Below are positions 47,534-56,479 of a DNA stretch of 64,000 bases, piece after piece. Position 1 is the stretch's first letter. Every line of letters begins with the position of its first letter. Made by a program: the position numbers and the translations under genes. The stretch is taken from positions 16,743 through 80,742 of the forward strand of contig JAILNY010000121.1 of NCBI GenBank assembly GCA_024691105.1, read 5' to 3'. Origin of the DNA: Treponema sp. GTDB taxonomy: Bacteria; Spirochaetota; Spirochaetia; Treponematales; Treponemataceae. Below the pieces are notes generated by a model, which ran no database searches, was not told the DNA's origin, and saw nothing but the letters and a program-made list of their open reading frames with translations.

Positions 47534-48547
47534 ATGAATATTTCAACTCAGATTTTTAACCAGCTTTTGATAATGATGGGAATTGCCGTCATTGGTTTTT
47601 TGTTTGCAAAACTTACAAAGGCAAATGATGCTGAACAGAAGTTTTTAAGCAAAATGCTTTTGTATTTTATTAATCCATGTGTAATCTTTACATCATTTAA
47701 TGTAGATTTTAATGTTCAAAAACTATATGGCCTGATTTTTTCCGCGATCCTTTCTTTTATAATTACATTTATAATGATTGGACTTGCGGAATTGATTTTT
47801 CATAAAAATACATCGAGACAAAAAATTCAAAAGATTGCCATTGTTTTTACAAACTGCGGCTTTATTGGAATTCCCCTTATAAACTCTGTATTTGGTTCAG
47901 AAGGTGTTTTTTATCTTATGGGATATCTAATTTCGTTTAACGTAATGCTTTGGATTTATGGTTATTTCCAGATGTGCGGAAAGATGAATCCTGTAAAAAT
48001 TATTACAAATCCGAATGTTCTTGCTGTTATTCTTGGTGTAATTGTTTTTTGTCTTCCGTTTAAACTTCCATCGTTTATTGCAAAGCCGCTTACGATGATT
48101 GGTTCTACAAATACTGCCATGTCAATGATTTTGCTTGGTGTTCTTTTTGGATCGCTTAAAAAAGAATGGCTTGTAAAACTTTATAAAACTGGTATTTCAA
48201 TTTTTACGCGTGAACAGGCATACCGGGAAGGAAGAAAAAAAATTGCTTCAATTTTAATTACAAGCTTTGTAAGACTCATTTTATGCGGTTTGTTCTCGAT
48301 GGGTGTTGTAATGCTGACAGTCTTTCTTTCTTCTAAGTTTTTTCCAGATGCAGATAAGAACCTGGTTCTTTTGGTTTGTAATATTGTTTTTATTGCAAGC
48401 CTGTGTCCTGCGGCAGTTTCTGTTTCAAGTTTTGCATGTCTTTTTGATAAAGATGCTGTCTTTGCAAATTTCTTAGTCTGTTTTACCCATGTTCTCTGCA
48501 TAATTACAGTTCCTCTTAATCTTAGAATAATCGAATATGTATTATAA
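47534..48547 (+). CDS. Auxin efflux carrier (AEC) family permease
   Basis: A 337-residue integral membrane protein with about ten segments. TNCGFIGIPLINSVFG in the first half and FIASLCPAAVSVSSFACLF in the second are family features. AEC proteins in bacteria usually export or exchange small organic anions; the substrate here is unknown. No Shine-Dalgarno is seen before ATG 47534. Confidence 0.85.
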   Translation: MNISTQIFNQLLIMMGIAVIGFLFAKLTKANDAEQKFLSKMLLYFINPCVIFTSFNVDFNVQKLYGLIFSAILSFIITFIMIGLAELIFHKNTSRQKIQKIAIVFTNCGFIGIPLINSVFGSEGVFYLMGYLISFNVMLWIYGYFQMCGKMNPVKIITNPNVLAVILGVIVFCLPFKLPSFIAKPLTMIGSTNTAMSMILLGVLFGSLKKEWLVKLYKTGISIFTREQAYREGRKKIASILITSFVRLILCGLFSMGVVMLTVFLSSKFFPDADKNLVLLVCNIVFIASLCPAAVSVSSFACLFDKDAVFANFLVCFTHVLCIITVPLNLRIIEYVL

Positions 48548-48564
48548 TTTGCAAATTAAGGTTA

Positions 48565-48593
48565 TTGACATATAAACAGAATTAATATATGCT
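48565..48593 (+). promoter_or_regulatory. Strong promoter of the outer-membrane protein
   Basis: TTGACA (48565-48570), a 17-bp spacer and TATGCT (48588-48593). The leader of about 75 bases ends in AAAGGAG before ATG 48673. Confidence 0.8.
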
Positions 48594-48672
48594 AACCGCG
48601 ATTAAAGTTGAATCTTAGCATTTTAAGCTTAGAATATAGTATAAGTTTGATGCGGAGTTCAAAGGAGTTATT

Positions 48673-49770
48673 ATGAAAAAAATAGTTAACTTGCTGGCCA
48701 TTGGCGCAGTTTTACTTGGCGGGGCATTCGCAGATGAAAAAGACTGGACTGTAGAAATTCAGGCTAAAATGAATGCTGTTAATATTGAAGATGTTGCAGG
48801 AAGCAATCCTACTGTCAATGCTTTCCCTAGCGATATGTTTGATGACGATACAAAAGTCGGATTCTTCTATGACGGCGATAAATTTGAAGGCGGTCTTGAA
48901 ATTACTCCGGTATTCTTCTGGGCAGATGATACTTTTGCAGCAGGAACTACACCTGATCCATTAAAGGCTTTTAGTGCATTGTATGCAGGTGTAAAGTTTG
49001 GTGAAGTTGCAAAATTACGCGGCGGTATTTACGAAGAACATTCAGATGACCATGTTGAAGGTTTCTGGGTAAACTCTTATCTTGATGAAAATAAACTCGG
49101 TTTTGTTTCTGATGGTTTTGAAGTAGACAAAGAATCAGACCTCGTAAATGGTCAGGCTCTTTTGGACATCTATGCTGGTCCTGCAACAATTCAGATTGCA
49201 CCTGTTGCTTCTAAGTGGACATCAAGTAACAAATCTTTTGGTGCTCAGGCTCGTGTAATTCTTGACTTTGAACCAGTTGCAGTTTCTGTTAATGAACAGC
49301 TTGGATATTCTTCTACAACAGATAACTTTGAAAACCTTGCAAGTGCTTATGCAAACCTTAAGTTTATTGAAAACTTTCCTATCCTTGTAGGTGCTGCATT
49401 CCTTACAAATTCTGCAAACTCAGACCTTAACCGCACAGCAATTGAACTTCGTCTTGAAAAAGACTTTGAGGCTCTTGCATTTACATTCCAGAACAACATG
49501 ACATTTAACAAAGATCATAATGTTCTCTACAATGGTCTTGGTGTATGTGTTCCACTTGCCGAAATGGTTTCTGTTGGTGCCGACATTGAAAACTATGTAG
49601 ACTTTGGAACAGATGCTACAGCAGGAAAATTCAGAGCAATGCCTTACATTCTGTATTCTCCAGTTGAACAGGCAGTTCTTAAAGTTGGTGTTGAATTTAC
49701 TTCTAACTGGAACAGTGCTTCGTCAACACTCGGAATTGCAATTCCTGTAAAAATTGCTGTTGCATTCTAA
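48673..49770 (+). CDS. Putative outer-membrane beta-barrel protein
   Basis: A 365-residue protein with a signal peptide (MKKIVNLLAIGAVLLGGAFA, cleavage near residue 20). The rest alternates hydrophobic and polar residues and ends in Phe (AIPVKIAVAF), both typical of outer-membrane barrels. The strong promoter and ribosome-binding site suggest high expression. I cannot place it in a named family. Confidence 0.7.
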   Translation: MKKIVNLLAIGAVLLGGAFADEKDWTVEIQAKMNAVNIEDVAGSNPTVNAFPSDMFDDDTKVGFFYDGDKFEGGLEITPVFFWADDTFAAGTTPDPLKAFSALYAGVKFGEVAKLRGGIYEEHSDDHVEGFWVNSYLDENKLGFVSDGFEVDKESDLVNGQALLDIYAGPATIQIAPVASKWTSSNKSFGAQARVILDFEPVAVSVNEQLGYSSTTDNFENLASAYANLKFIENFPILVGAAFLTNSANSDLNRTAIELRLEKDFEALAFTFQNNMTFNKDHNVLYNGLGVCVPLAEMVSVGADIENYVDFGTDATAGKFRAMPYILYSPVEQAVLKVGVEFTSNWNSASSTLGIAIPVKIAVAF

Positions 49771-49796
49771 TAAAAAGGTTTAAGTTTATAGCTTAA

Positions 49797-49846
49797 AAAA
49801 ATGGCTGCCTTATAAGTATTCACTTAAAAATGGCAGCCTTTTTTAT
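49797..49846 (+). terminator. Terminator after the outer-membrane protein
   Basis: Arms GGCTGCC (about 49803-49809) and GGCAGCC (about 49832-49838), followed by a T run. Confidence 0.85.
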
Positions 49847-49904
49847 TATTGTCCGTCGATCAAAATGATGTGCACTTCAAAATGAGCCGCTGGCTTTATT
49901 TTTT

Positions 49905-50270
49905 TTATGAATTCTTTTTCATCCACTTTTTAATGCCGGCAATAATATCTGCATCAAGATCGTGTTCAATACGACAGGCATTTTCTTCTGCCTTTTCTGA
50001 TGAGACACCGGAAATCTTTACAAGGAATTCTGTTAAAAGCTGATGTCGTGAATAGACATCGGTTGCTTTTTCTAATCCTTTTTCTGTAAGATTGATCATG
50101 TTTCCAAGGCCAAATTCTATATAACCGTCTTTTTCAAGTATTCCCATAGCGCGGCTGATACTTGGTTTTGAAAAGCCTAAGTGGTTTGCGATATCTACTG
50201 ATCGTACAAACCCGTTTTTATTTTTTAATACTAAAATTGCTTCAAGGTAATCTTCGCCAGATTCATGCAT
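49905..50270 (-). CDS. DtxR/MntR-family metal-dependent repressor
   Basis: A 121-residue protein: winged helix-turn-helix (VRSVDIANHLGFSKPSISRAM) followed by the dimerisation domain. The likely metal ligands are visible: Asp and Glu in GEDYLEAI, His in YSRHQLL, and Glu, Glu and His in ENACRIEH. It lacks the SH3 domain, like MntR/TroR. It could control the Zn/Mn transporter 3 kb away, but that is an inference. Confidence 0.88.
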   Translation of the reverse strand: MHESGEDYLEAILVLKNKNGFVRSVDIANHLGFSKPSISRAMGILEKDGYIEFGLGNMINLTEKGLEKATDVYSRHQLLTEFLVKISGVSSEKAEENACRIEHDLDADIIAGIKKWMKKNS

Positions 50271-50293
50271 GATTTGTTCCTCCTGTTATAATA

Positions 50294-50322
50294 ATTATAT
50301 AAAGCAAACAAAAGTTTTACAA
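50294..50322 (-). promoter_or_regulatory. Promoter of the DtxR-family gene
   Basis: Minus strand TTGTAA, 17-bp spacer and TATAAT; on the plus strand TTACAA at 50317-50322 and ATTATA at 50294-50299. A good AGGAGG site follows. Confidence 0.75.
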
Positions 50323-50354
50323 GTGGAAATGTTGTTTCAATTAAAATAATTGAA

Positions 50355-50397
50355 TAAAAAAAGGCTTAACTGAATTAATCTTCAATTAAGCCTTTTT
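50355..50397 (-). terminator. Terminator after the GH94 gene
   Basis: Arms AAGGCTTAA (50361-50369) and TTAAGCCTT (50386-50394), with A and T runs outside. Confidence 0.8.
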
Positions 50398-50426
50398 ATG
50401 TTTATCTGTAAATTAAGCTTTTGTTT

Positions 50427-52910
50427 TTAGCCGATGATTGCTTTAACAGAAACTTCTTTTACACCTGCATTTGGTTTTACGATAGTTCCTTCTGCAGTTC
50501 CGCCTGTAACTTCAAGTACAACGTTTCCGTCATTCTTTTTGTTTTCTACAGTAATGTTGTATGTAACACCCTGGAACTTACGAGTAAGTTCTGCAGTTTT
50601 TACATGTTCTGGAAGGCGAGGTTCTACTTCGAGACCTTTCCATGTAGGACGAAGACCACAAATGTACTGGCTCAATGTTACAAAGTTCCATGCTGCAGTT
50701 CCTGTAAGCCAAGAGTTCTTTGCTTCTCCAAAGCGGCGTGCAGTTTTACCTGCAATCATCTGTGCGTATACGTAAGGTTCTGTTCTGTGAATCTCAGAAA
50801 TGTCTTCGAGGTATGAAGGAGCAATTTTCTTGTAGTGTTCAAATGCATCCTGTGGACGACCGTTTACAACTTCTCCAATGATTACCCATGGGTTGTTGTG
50901 ACAGAAGATACCACCGTTTTCTTTGTATCCTGGTGGATAAGAAGAAACTTCTCCAAGTTCAACATGATATTCCTTATATGGTGGATCGAGGATTACGATA
51001 CCATATTTTGAATCAAGGTATTTCTTAACTGAGTCAAGTGATTTTTCAGGGTAACCTTTGTCTTTACCGATTTTTGCCATTGTTCCAAAGCCCTGTGATT
51101 CGATAAAGATTTTACCGTCATCACATTCTTTAGAACCGATTTTTCTTCCGGCATCGTCAAATGCGCGAACATACCATTCTCCATCCCATGCAACTTTACA
51201 AATCTGAGCTTCCATTTTTGCAGCTGCGTCTTCGGCTCTCTTAGCTTCTGCTTCATCACCCATAAGGCGACACATCTGAACGTAGTCTGGAGTTACGTAA
51301 ACAAACATTTCTGCGATCATTACTGATTCAGCATTCTTTCCTTCTTTGTTTGTACAAGTCTGGAATGAATCGTTTGGATTTGTAGAGAAACAGTTAAGGT
51401 TAAGACAGTCATTCCAGTCAGCGCGACCAATAAGAGGAAGTCCGTGTGGTCCCATGTGGTTTGGAATGTAGTTGTATGAACGGCGAAGGTGCTCGAACAT
51501 TGTTGCTTTGTTTGTATCTGAATTGTCGAATGGAACATCAACTTTGAGGAAGTCAACATCGCCTGTTTCGCGGATGTAGTTTCCAACACCAAGGATGAGC
51601 CAGAGTGGGTCATCGTTAAAGTTAGAACCGATGTCTGCATTTCCGCGTTTTGTGAGAGGCTGGAACTGGTGATAAGCAGATCCGTCTTCAAACTGAGTTG
51701 CGGCAACATCGTAAAGTCTTTCTCTGATGCGGCTTGCAGGAAGCTGATGTGCAGCACCAAGCATATCCTGAGATGTATCACGGAATCCGAGTCCACGGCC
51801 GATTCCTGATTCAAAGTAAGAAGCAGAGCGTGCAAAGTTGTAAGTTACAACACACTGGTACTGATTCCAGATTGCCATACGGTCAAGTTTTTCGTCTCCT
51901 GTCTTAAGAGTAAAGTGACTTAATGTTTCGTCCCAGAACTCGCGGAGGTCGCCAAAGGCTTTAAGAACTTTGTCTTTTGAATCAAATTTTTTCTGGAGTT
52001 CGTAAGCTTTTTCTTTGTTGATAACACCGCTTGCTGTGTTTGTGCGCAAAAGTCCTGCTTTGAGGGCAGCTTCTTTGTCGCTTTCTGAAAGGAATTTTTT
52101 GTCGTCTTCCATTTCAATATAACCGAGAACGAAGATGTAAGTTTTTTCTTCGCCCGGGTTAAGAGTTACGTTAAGTCTGTGTGAAGCAATTGGAGACCAA
52201 CCGTCTGCAACTGAGTTTCTAGATTTTCCTTCTACAACAGTTTTTGCCTGTCCGAGATTGTTGTAAAGACCTAAGAATGTTTCGCGGTCTGTATCAAAGC
52301 CATCAACTTTTTCGTTGCAAGAGTAGAATGTAAAGTGGTTGCGGCGTTCGCGGTATTCTGTTTTGTGATAGATTGCACTGCCTTCGATTTCTACTTCACC
52401 AGTAGAGAAGTTTCTCTGGAAGTTCTGGCAGTCGTCAGATGCGTTGTAAAGACACCATTCAACAAATGAAACAAGTGATACATCTTTTTTAGATGAACCG
52501 TTGTTGCGGAGAGTAATCATTTCTACTTCTGCATTTTCGTGAACTGGTACCATGTAAAGAACACTTGCTGCAAGGTTATTTTTTTCTGAAGAGAATTTTG
52601 TATAACCAAATCCATGGCGGCATTCGTATTTATCAAGTGGAGTCTGTGTTGGCTGCCAGCCTGGGTTCCAGATTGTATCGCCGTCTTTGATAAAGAAGTA
52701 GCGGCCGTTGTTATCAAGTGGAATGTTGTTGTAGCGGTAGCGTGTCAAACGACGAAGGCGAGCGTCTGTGTAGAAAGCGTAACCGCCGGCTGTGTTTGAA
52801 ATAAGTGAAAAGAATTTTTCACTTCCAAGATAATTAATCCATGGGTAAGGTGTCTGTGGTGTTGTAATTGCGTATTCGCGATTTACATCATCAAAAAATC
52901 CAAATTTCAT
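50427..52910 (-). CDS. Cellobiose phosphorylase, GH94
   Basis: Splits cellobiose with phosphate to glucose 1-phosphate and glucose in the cytoplasm. Length of 827 residues is typical. The N-terminal beta domain ([29 protein letters not shown] in part) is followed by the (alpha/alpha)6 catalytic domain with [14 protein letters not shown], whose Asp is the likely general acid, and [16 protein letters not shown]. No signal peptide. Two palindromic operators lie around its promoter. A related GH94 specificity cannot be fully excluded. Confidence 0.92.
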   Translation of the reverse strand: MKFGFFDDVNREYAITTPQTPYPWINYLGSEKFFSLISNTAGGYAFYTDARLRRLTRYRYNNIPLDNNGRYFFIKDGDTIWNPGWQPTQTPLDKYECRHGFGYTKFSSEKNNLAASVLYMVPVHENAEVEMITLRNNGSSKKDVSLVSFVEWCLYNASDDCQNFQRNFSTGEVEIEGSAIYHKTEYRERRNHFTFYSCNEKVDGFDTDRETFLGLYNNLGQAKTVVEGKSRNSVADGWSPIASHRLNVTLNPGEEKTYIFVLGYIEMEDDKKFLSESDKEAALKAGLLRTNTASGVINKEKAYELQKKFDSKDKVLKAFGDLREFWDETLSHFTLKTGDEKLDRMAIWNQYQCVVTYNFARSASYFESGIGRGLGFRDTSQDMLGAAHQLPASRIRERLYDVAATQFEDGSAYHQFQPLTKRGNADIGSNFNDDPLWLILGVGNYIRETGDVDFLKVDVPFDNSDTNKATMFEHLRRSYNYIPNHMGPHGLPLIGRADWNDCLNLNCFSTNPNDSFQTCTNKEGKNAESVMIAEMFVYVTPDYVQMCRLMGDEAEAKRAEDAAAKMEAQICKVAWDGEWYVRAFDDAGRKIGSKECDDGKIFIESQGFGTMAKIGKDKGYPEKSLDSVKKYLDSKYGIVILDPPYKEYHVELGEVSSYPPGYKENGGIFCHNNPWVIIGEVVNGRPQDAFEHYKKIAPSYLEDISEIHRTEPYVYAQMIAGKTARRFGEAKNSWLTGTAAWNFVTLSQYICGLRPTWKGLEVEPRLPEHVKTAELTRKFQGVTYNITVENKKNDGNVVLEVTGGTAEGTIVKPNAGVKEVSVKAIIG

Positions 52911-52960
52911 TGAATTCCTCCAGAAAGGTTGTGCGCACTTTTTTTTGTTGTGCGCGATTT

Positions 52961-52987
52961 ATGTTAGTTGAATATTTCAACTAACAT
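52961..52987. promoter_or_regulatory. Palindromic operator 1 of the GH94 gene
   Basis: Perfect 12-bp arms ATGTTAGTTGAA and TTCAACTAACAT around TAT. The expected transcription start lies within it, so a bound repressor would block initiation. The TTAGTT...AACTAA frame resembles ROK/XylR-type operators. Confidence 0.75.
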
Positions 52988-52988
52988 A

Positions 52989-53017
52989 ACGATAGCATGT
53001 CATCGCATGTTTGTCAA
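52989..53017 (-). promoter_or_regulatory. Promoter of the GH94 gene
   Basis: Minus strand TTGACA, 17-bp spacer, TATCGT (plus-strand TGTCAA at 53012-53017 and ACGATA at 52989-52994). It is bracketed by the two operators. Confidence 0.75.
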
Positions 53018-53027
53018 GAAAAAAATT

Positions 53028-53052
53028 AGTTAGTTGAATATATCAATTAACT
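53028..53052. promoter_or_regulatory. Palindromic operator 2 of the GH94 gene
   Basis: Arms AGTTAGTTGAA and ATCAATTAACT around TAT; 9 of 11 bases pair. Its centre is about 66 bp from that of operator 1, a spacing that would allow a DNA loop. Confidence 0.65.
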
Positions 53053-53176
53053 GCGGCGAGGTGTGAAGACTGTGAGCGATTGAAGCACCTGCGATGAGCA
53101 GTCCCGGAGTGGACGAGCCGCGTTAGACGGCGAGGTGCGAAAAGCGCGGCCGGCAGCGTATCTGCCGGACACAGCC
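53050..53176. other. GC-rich structured intergenic segment
   Basis: Between the GH94 operator and the Zn/Mn operon. It has a perfect hairpin with arms CCGGCAG (53150-53156) and CTGCCGG (53162-53168) and two copies of CGGCGAGGTG about 75 bp apart. No gene is supported. It may be a repeat remnant or a small RNA. Confidence 0.4.
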
Positions 53177-53186
53177 ATAAATTTAT

Positions 53187-53229
53187 AATTTGCAATCGAC
53201 TTGCAATTTACACATTTTTACTATATTAT
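53187..53229 (+). promoter_or_regulatory. Promoter and possible operator of the Zn/Mn transporter
   Basis: TTGCAA (53201-53206), a 17-bp spacer and TATTAT (53224-53229). The -35 is part of a repeat TTGCAAT-CGAC-TTGCAAT (about 53189-53208), a possible metal-repressor site. The ATG at 53237 is only 7 bp after the -10, so the mRNA is probably leaderless. Confidence 0.5.
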
Positions 53230-53236
53230 ACTTTTC

Positions 53237-53866
53237 ATGGCACAGATAATCTGTAAAAACTTGTGTGTCGGTTACAGGGGAGTTCCTGCGGCAAAAGATA
53301 TTTCGTTTTCGATTGAAAAGGGCGGGTATCTTTGCGTTACCGGCGAGAATGGTTCTGGAAAAAGTACGCTTATTAAAACGCTTCTCAATTTGATAAAGCC
53401 GATTTCGGGGACGCTGGAATTTGGAGACGGGCTTACTCAAAGTTCAATCGGATATTTGCCGCAGCATTCTGAGCTGCAAAGTGATTTTCCGGCAAATGTA
53501 CGTGAGATTGTTTTGAGCGGTTTTTTGGGAAAGAAAAAGGTCAATGCGTTTTATTCAAAGCAGGAAAGAAATGAAGTATCACAAATTCTTGAAATGCTTG
53601 GAATAAAATTTCTCGAAAAGGAATCATTCACTCATTTAAGTGGTGGACAGATGCAGCGCGTACTGCTTGCAAGGGCTTTGTGTGCCTGTGGTGGGCTTCT
53701 TGTTCTGGATGAACCGGTTTCTGGTCTTGACCCAGAGGCAACAGAAGAAATGTATTCAACTGTAGAGCGCTTAAATCGTGAACAGAATATCAGCGTAATA
53801 ATGATCAGTCATGATATGGATGCTGTAGAAAAATATGCAAAGCAGGTTTTAAAAATAGGAAAGTAG
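53237..53866 (+). CDS. Zn/Mn ABC transporter ATP-binding protein
   Basis: ATPase of a ZnuC/TroB type importer, 209 residues. Walker A GENGSGKST, signature LSGGQMQR, Walker B LLVLDEPVSGLDP, followed by the H-loop ISHDMD. ATG 53237 is chosen because it gives the family N-terminus; an in-frame TTG lies at 53201. The permease gene follows after 1 bp. No binding protein is adjacent. Confidence 0.88.
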   Translation: MAQIICKNLCVGYRGVPAAKDISFSIEKGGYLCVTGENGSGKSTLIKTLLNLIKPISGTLEFGDGLTQSSIGYLPQHSELQSDFPANVREIVLSGFLGKKKVNAFYSKQERNEVSQILEMLGIKFLEKESFTHLSGGQMQRVLLARALCACGGLLVLDEPVSGLDPEATEEMYSTVERLNREQNISVIMISHDMDAVEKYAKQVLKIGK

Positions 53867-53867
53867 T

Positions 53868-54728
53868 ATGGCAATGATTCAGGAATTTTTTGCAATGATG
53901 AAAATGTATTTTTCGTTTGAGTTTGTCCGCTTTGCGATTATTGCGGCAGTTTTTATTTCGCTTGCGTCTTCGCTTTTGGGTGTGACGCTTGTGCTCAAAA
54001 GATTTTCGTTTATCGGGGATGGACTTTCGCATACGGCATTTGGTGCAATGGCAATTGCAAGTGTTCTAAAGCTTACCAACAGCAATCTTCTTGTTATGCC
54101 GGTTACTGTAATCTGTGCAATTATTTTGCTTTGGATGAATAATTCGTCAAAGGTAAAAGGGGATGCAAGTCTTGCAATGATCAGTGTTACTAGCATGGCG
54201 CTCGGTTATTTTTTGATGAATGTTTTTTCGACAAAAGCAAATGTGTCAGGCGATGTTTGTTCTACGCTGTTTGGTTCAACTGCGATTTTGACATTAAAAG
54301 TATCGGATGTCTGGCTTTGTGTAATTGCATCGATTGTGGTTGTTGTCCTTTATGTTTTGTATTACCACAATATTTTTGCAGTGACGTTTGACGAACAGTT
54401 TGCAATTGCAAGCGGAATTAATGTCGGTTTATATAACACAATGATTGCGGTAATTACTGCTATTGTAATTGTTCTTGCAATGAATCTGGTTGGTTCTCTT
54501 TTGATTACGGCTCTGGTTGTTTTTCCGGCACTGGCTGCGATGAAGGTTTGTACGAGTTTTAAGAAGACGATTATTGTTGCGGCGATTTTTTCGGTTATTA
54601 CATCGGTTGCAGGAATTTTAGAATCGATAATTCTTTCTACTCCAGTCGGTGCGACAATTGTAATAAATCAGGCTGGGATTTACATTTTGTTTTGTATTGC
54701 AGGATTTTTTGTTTCAAGAAAAATTTAA
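53868..54728 (+). CDS. Zn/Mn ABC transporter permease
   Basis: A 286-residue permease of the ABC-3 family with about eight membrane segments. SLLGVTLVLKRFSFIGDGLSHTAFGA is the family N-terminal segment and NLVGSLLITALVVFPALAAM the central one. The metal specificity (Zn, Mn or Fe) is not visible in the sequence. Confidence 0.9.
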   Translation: MAMIQEFFAMMKMYFSFEFVRFAIIAAVFISLASSLLGVTLVLKRFSFIGDGLSHTAFGAMAIASVLKLTNSNLLVMPVTVICAIILLWMNNSSKVKGDASLAMISVTSMALGYFLMNVFSTKANVSGDVCSTLFGSTAILTLKVSDVWLCVIASIVVVVLYVLYYHNIFAVTFDEQFAIASGINVGLYNTMIAVITAIVIVLAMNLVGSLLITALVVFPALAAMKVCTSFKKTIIVAAIFSVITSVAGILESIILSTPVGATIVINQAGIYILFCIAGFFVSRKI

Positions 54729-54787
54729 AAAAAATGAATTAATACTATTGACACTTTTTAAGATATTTAATAATATAACTTCATCAA

Positions 54788-54861
54788 GCGGGTGTAGCGA
54801 AGCTGGTTATCGCGCTGGCCTGTCACGCCGGAGATCACGGGTTCGAGCCCCGTCACTCGCG
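54788..54861 (+). tRNA. tRNA-Asp (anticodon GTC)
   Basis: Acceptor arms GCGGGTG and CACTCGC (one G-T pair). The anticodon arm CTGGC-CTGTCAC-GCCGG gives GTC. The discriminator base is G, as expected for tRNA-Asp. Confidence 0.95.
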
Positions 54862-54865
54862 AAAA

Positions 54866-54896
54866 GCCTTTCCAAAATTGGAAAGGCCTTTTTTTT
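54866..54896 (+). terminator. Terminator after tRNA-Asp
   Basis: Arms GCCTTTCCAA (54866-54875) and TTGGAAAGGC (54878-54887), followed by a T run. Confidence 0.9.
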
Positions 54897-55012
54897 GCCC
54901 TGACATCTTTTTATTTAATTGAGCAAAGCGCATTTTTTTAGCATGTGGTGAACTTTTTATTTAAAATAAAAAATCCGGAAGCTTTATAAAGTCCCGGGTT
55001 TTTTGAATTTTT

Positions 55013-55047
55013 ATGCCGGAATAAAAATTATTGCCGGCATTTTTTTA
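55013..55047 (-). terminator. Terminator after the YbjN-like gene
   Basis: ATGCCGG (55013-55019) pairs with CCGGCAT (55034-55040) and the stem continues inward; A/T runs flank it. A second imperfect hairpin lies just upstream, near 54973-55000. Confidence 0.7.
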
Positions 55048-55055
55048 TGCTGATT

Positions 55056-55523
55056 TTAGATTGCGTCTTCGCCTTCAAGGTATTCACCAAAGGCTTCTGC
55101 GATAGAAAACAGCCATTCAATGGTTGAATTAAAGTTCTCTGAGTTTATACCGCCGTCAAAGGCCATAAAATATTCCAGGTGAATGCTTGAATCGTTCCAT
55201 GAAGCAGTTGCAAAAATTTTGTTGTAATTCCACCAGTTGATAATTTTTGAAAGACGTGCGTCAGAAATGTTGTCAGACTTTTTCCAGCCTGTTGTAAATT
55301 TTATAAATACTCTGTCAGAATCAACTGTTGCAAAGAGTTTGATTCCAAGTGATTCGTCTGCAATTCTTAAATCATCGTCTTCGTCAATTGTTGCAATTTC
55401 TTTATAATCGCTGTTTAAGAGTTCCAGCAGTTTTTGAGTTGAAACCTGTGACTTGTTAACTTCGTTTGCAAAAGCAAAACATGTTAAGCATGATATAAAT
55501 ATAAGTGAAATAATTTTTTTCAT
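55056..55523 (-). CDS. Exported YbjN-domain protein
   Basis: A 155-residue protein with a cleavable signal (MKKIISLIFISCLTCFAFA). The mature part follows the YbjN pattern: IATIDEDDDLRI, FIKFTTGW, IINWWNYNKIFATASWNDS and a C-terminal helix. YbjN proteins resemble type III secretion chaperones; their role is not clear. The neighbouring gene (55571) is 47 bp upstream. Confidence 0.72.
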   Translation of the reverse strand: MKKIISLIFISCLTCFAFANEVNKSQVSTQKLLELLNSDYKEIATIDEDDDLRIADESLGIKLFATVDSDRVFIKFTTGWKKSDNISDARLSKIINWWNYNKIFATASWNDSSIHLEYFMAFDGGINSENFNSTIEWLFSIAEAFGEYLEGEDAI

Positions 55524-55570
55524 AATTCCTCCAAAGGTAAATACCTTTTTTAATTATATTATTGAATTGA

Positions 55571-56479
55571 CTAAAAATCAATTTGTTCAATATTTACCTG
55601 CTGCGTTGATTCATTTACGGTGACTCTATAGAAAACTTTTTTCATTGTTGATTTTAAAGTGTATTCCTTAAAGTAATTGTTTTCGTAAGAAGCGCCGTCG
55701 TGCTGATGTCCTTCTAAAACCATCTTTATATTATTTTTTGCAAAGAGTGACAAAAGCATGTTTCGCTCTGTGTAATCCTGAATCAAAAATAAAATTCCGC
55801 AGCCGGAATAAATCTGATAATGTGTCATAACAATTTTAGGAGCGGAATCGTTAGCTAAATGCTGCTTAAAGCTTTTCATCTGATTTTTTCCAAGTGTTGC
55901 ATTTGCAGTATCAAGAAAATAATATGAAAAGCCCTGTGTTGAACTGTCTGCTTTTACGTTGAATTTGTAAGCTGTTTTGTACGGATAAACATAGCTTGAA
56001 AATTCTGAACCGCCAAGATTGTAGCAGTCGTGGTTTCCGATGCAGGAATAACATTTTAAATCAGAAAATCCTTTTGACGCAGCGGCATCTTTTAACTGCT
56101 CGAGAAACGCGTTGTACTTTTGCCATTCATCGGGCTTTCCGTTATTAGAACAGTCGCCGAGACATACAACAAAGCGTGGTTTTAGTTTTGTATCTGTTGT
56201 GTCGTACAGTTTTGAAAATTTATTTATAAAGGAATTTTGAAAGGTTGATTTGTCGCTTCCAAAATGGACATCGGTTATAACTATAAATGAATATTCAGAA
56301 TCTGTTCCGACAGAAGGACTGTGCTGGGTTCCTGAAAAATCTGTAATTTCAGAAGAACGCTGGTCAACGGTCTGTTGAAAAAAAGTAAAAGGGTAGGGAC
56401 CATAGGAGCATGATGAAATAACAAGACAAAAAAGCGCAGCAATTGAAAAAGTAAAATTTATGCAGAATGATTTTTTCAT
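55571..56479 (-). CDS. Calcineurin-like metallophosphoesterase lipoprotein
   Basis: A 302-residue exported phosphoesterase. The signal is followed by the lipobox VISSC. Metal-binding motifs: ITDVHFGSD (DxH), CLGDCSNNG (GDxxxxG), CIGNHD (GNHD), MTHYQIY and LEGHQHDG (GHxH). Substrate unknown. The start overlaps the stop of the barrel-protein gene by 4 bp, so they are coupled. Confidence 0.87.
   Translation of the reverse strand: MKKSFCINFTFSIAALFCLVISSCSYGPYPFTFFQQTVDQRSSEITDFSGTQHSPSVGTDSEYSFIVITDVHFGSDKSTFQNSFINKFSKLYDTTDTKLKPRFVVCLGDCSNNGKPDEWQKYNAFLEQLKDAAASKGFSDLKCYSCIGNHDCYNLGGSEFSSYVYPYKTAYKFNVKADSSTQGFSYYFLDTANATLGKNQMKSFKQHLANDSAPKIVMTHYQIYSGCGILFLIQDYTERNMLLSLFAKNNIKMVLEGHQHDGASYENNYFKEYTLKSTMKKVFYRVTVNESTQQVNIEQIDF

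Noticed and set aside
50421..50816. Plus-strand reading frames inside the GH94 gene
   Set aside because: They are antisense shadows of a well-supported gene, with no ribosome-binding site or recognisable domain.
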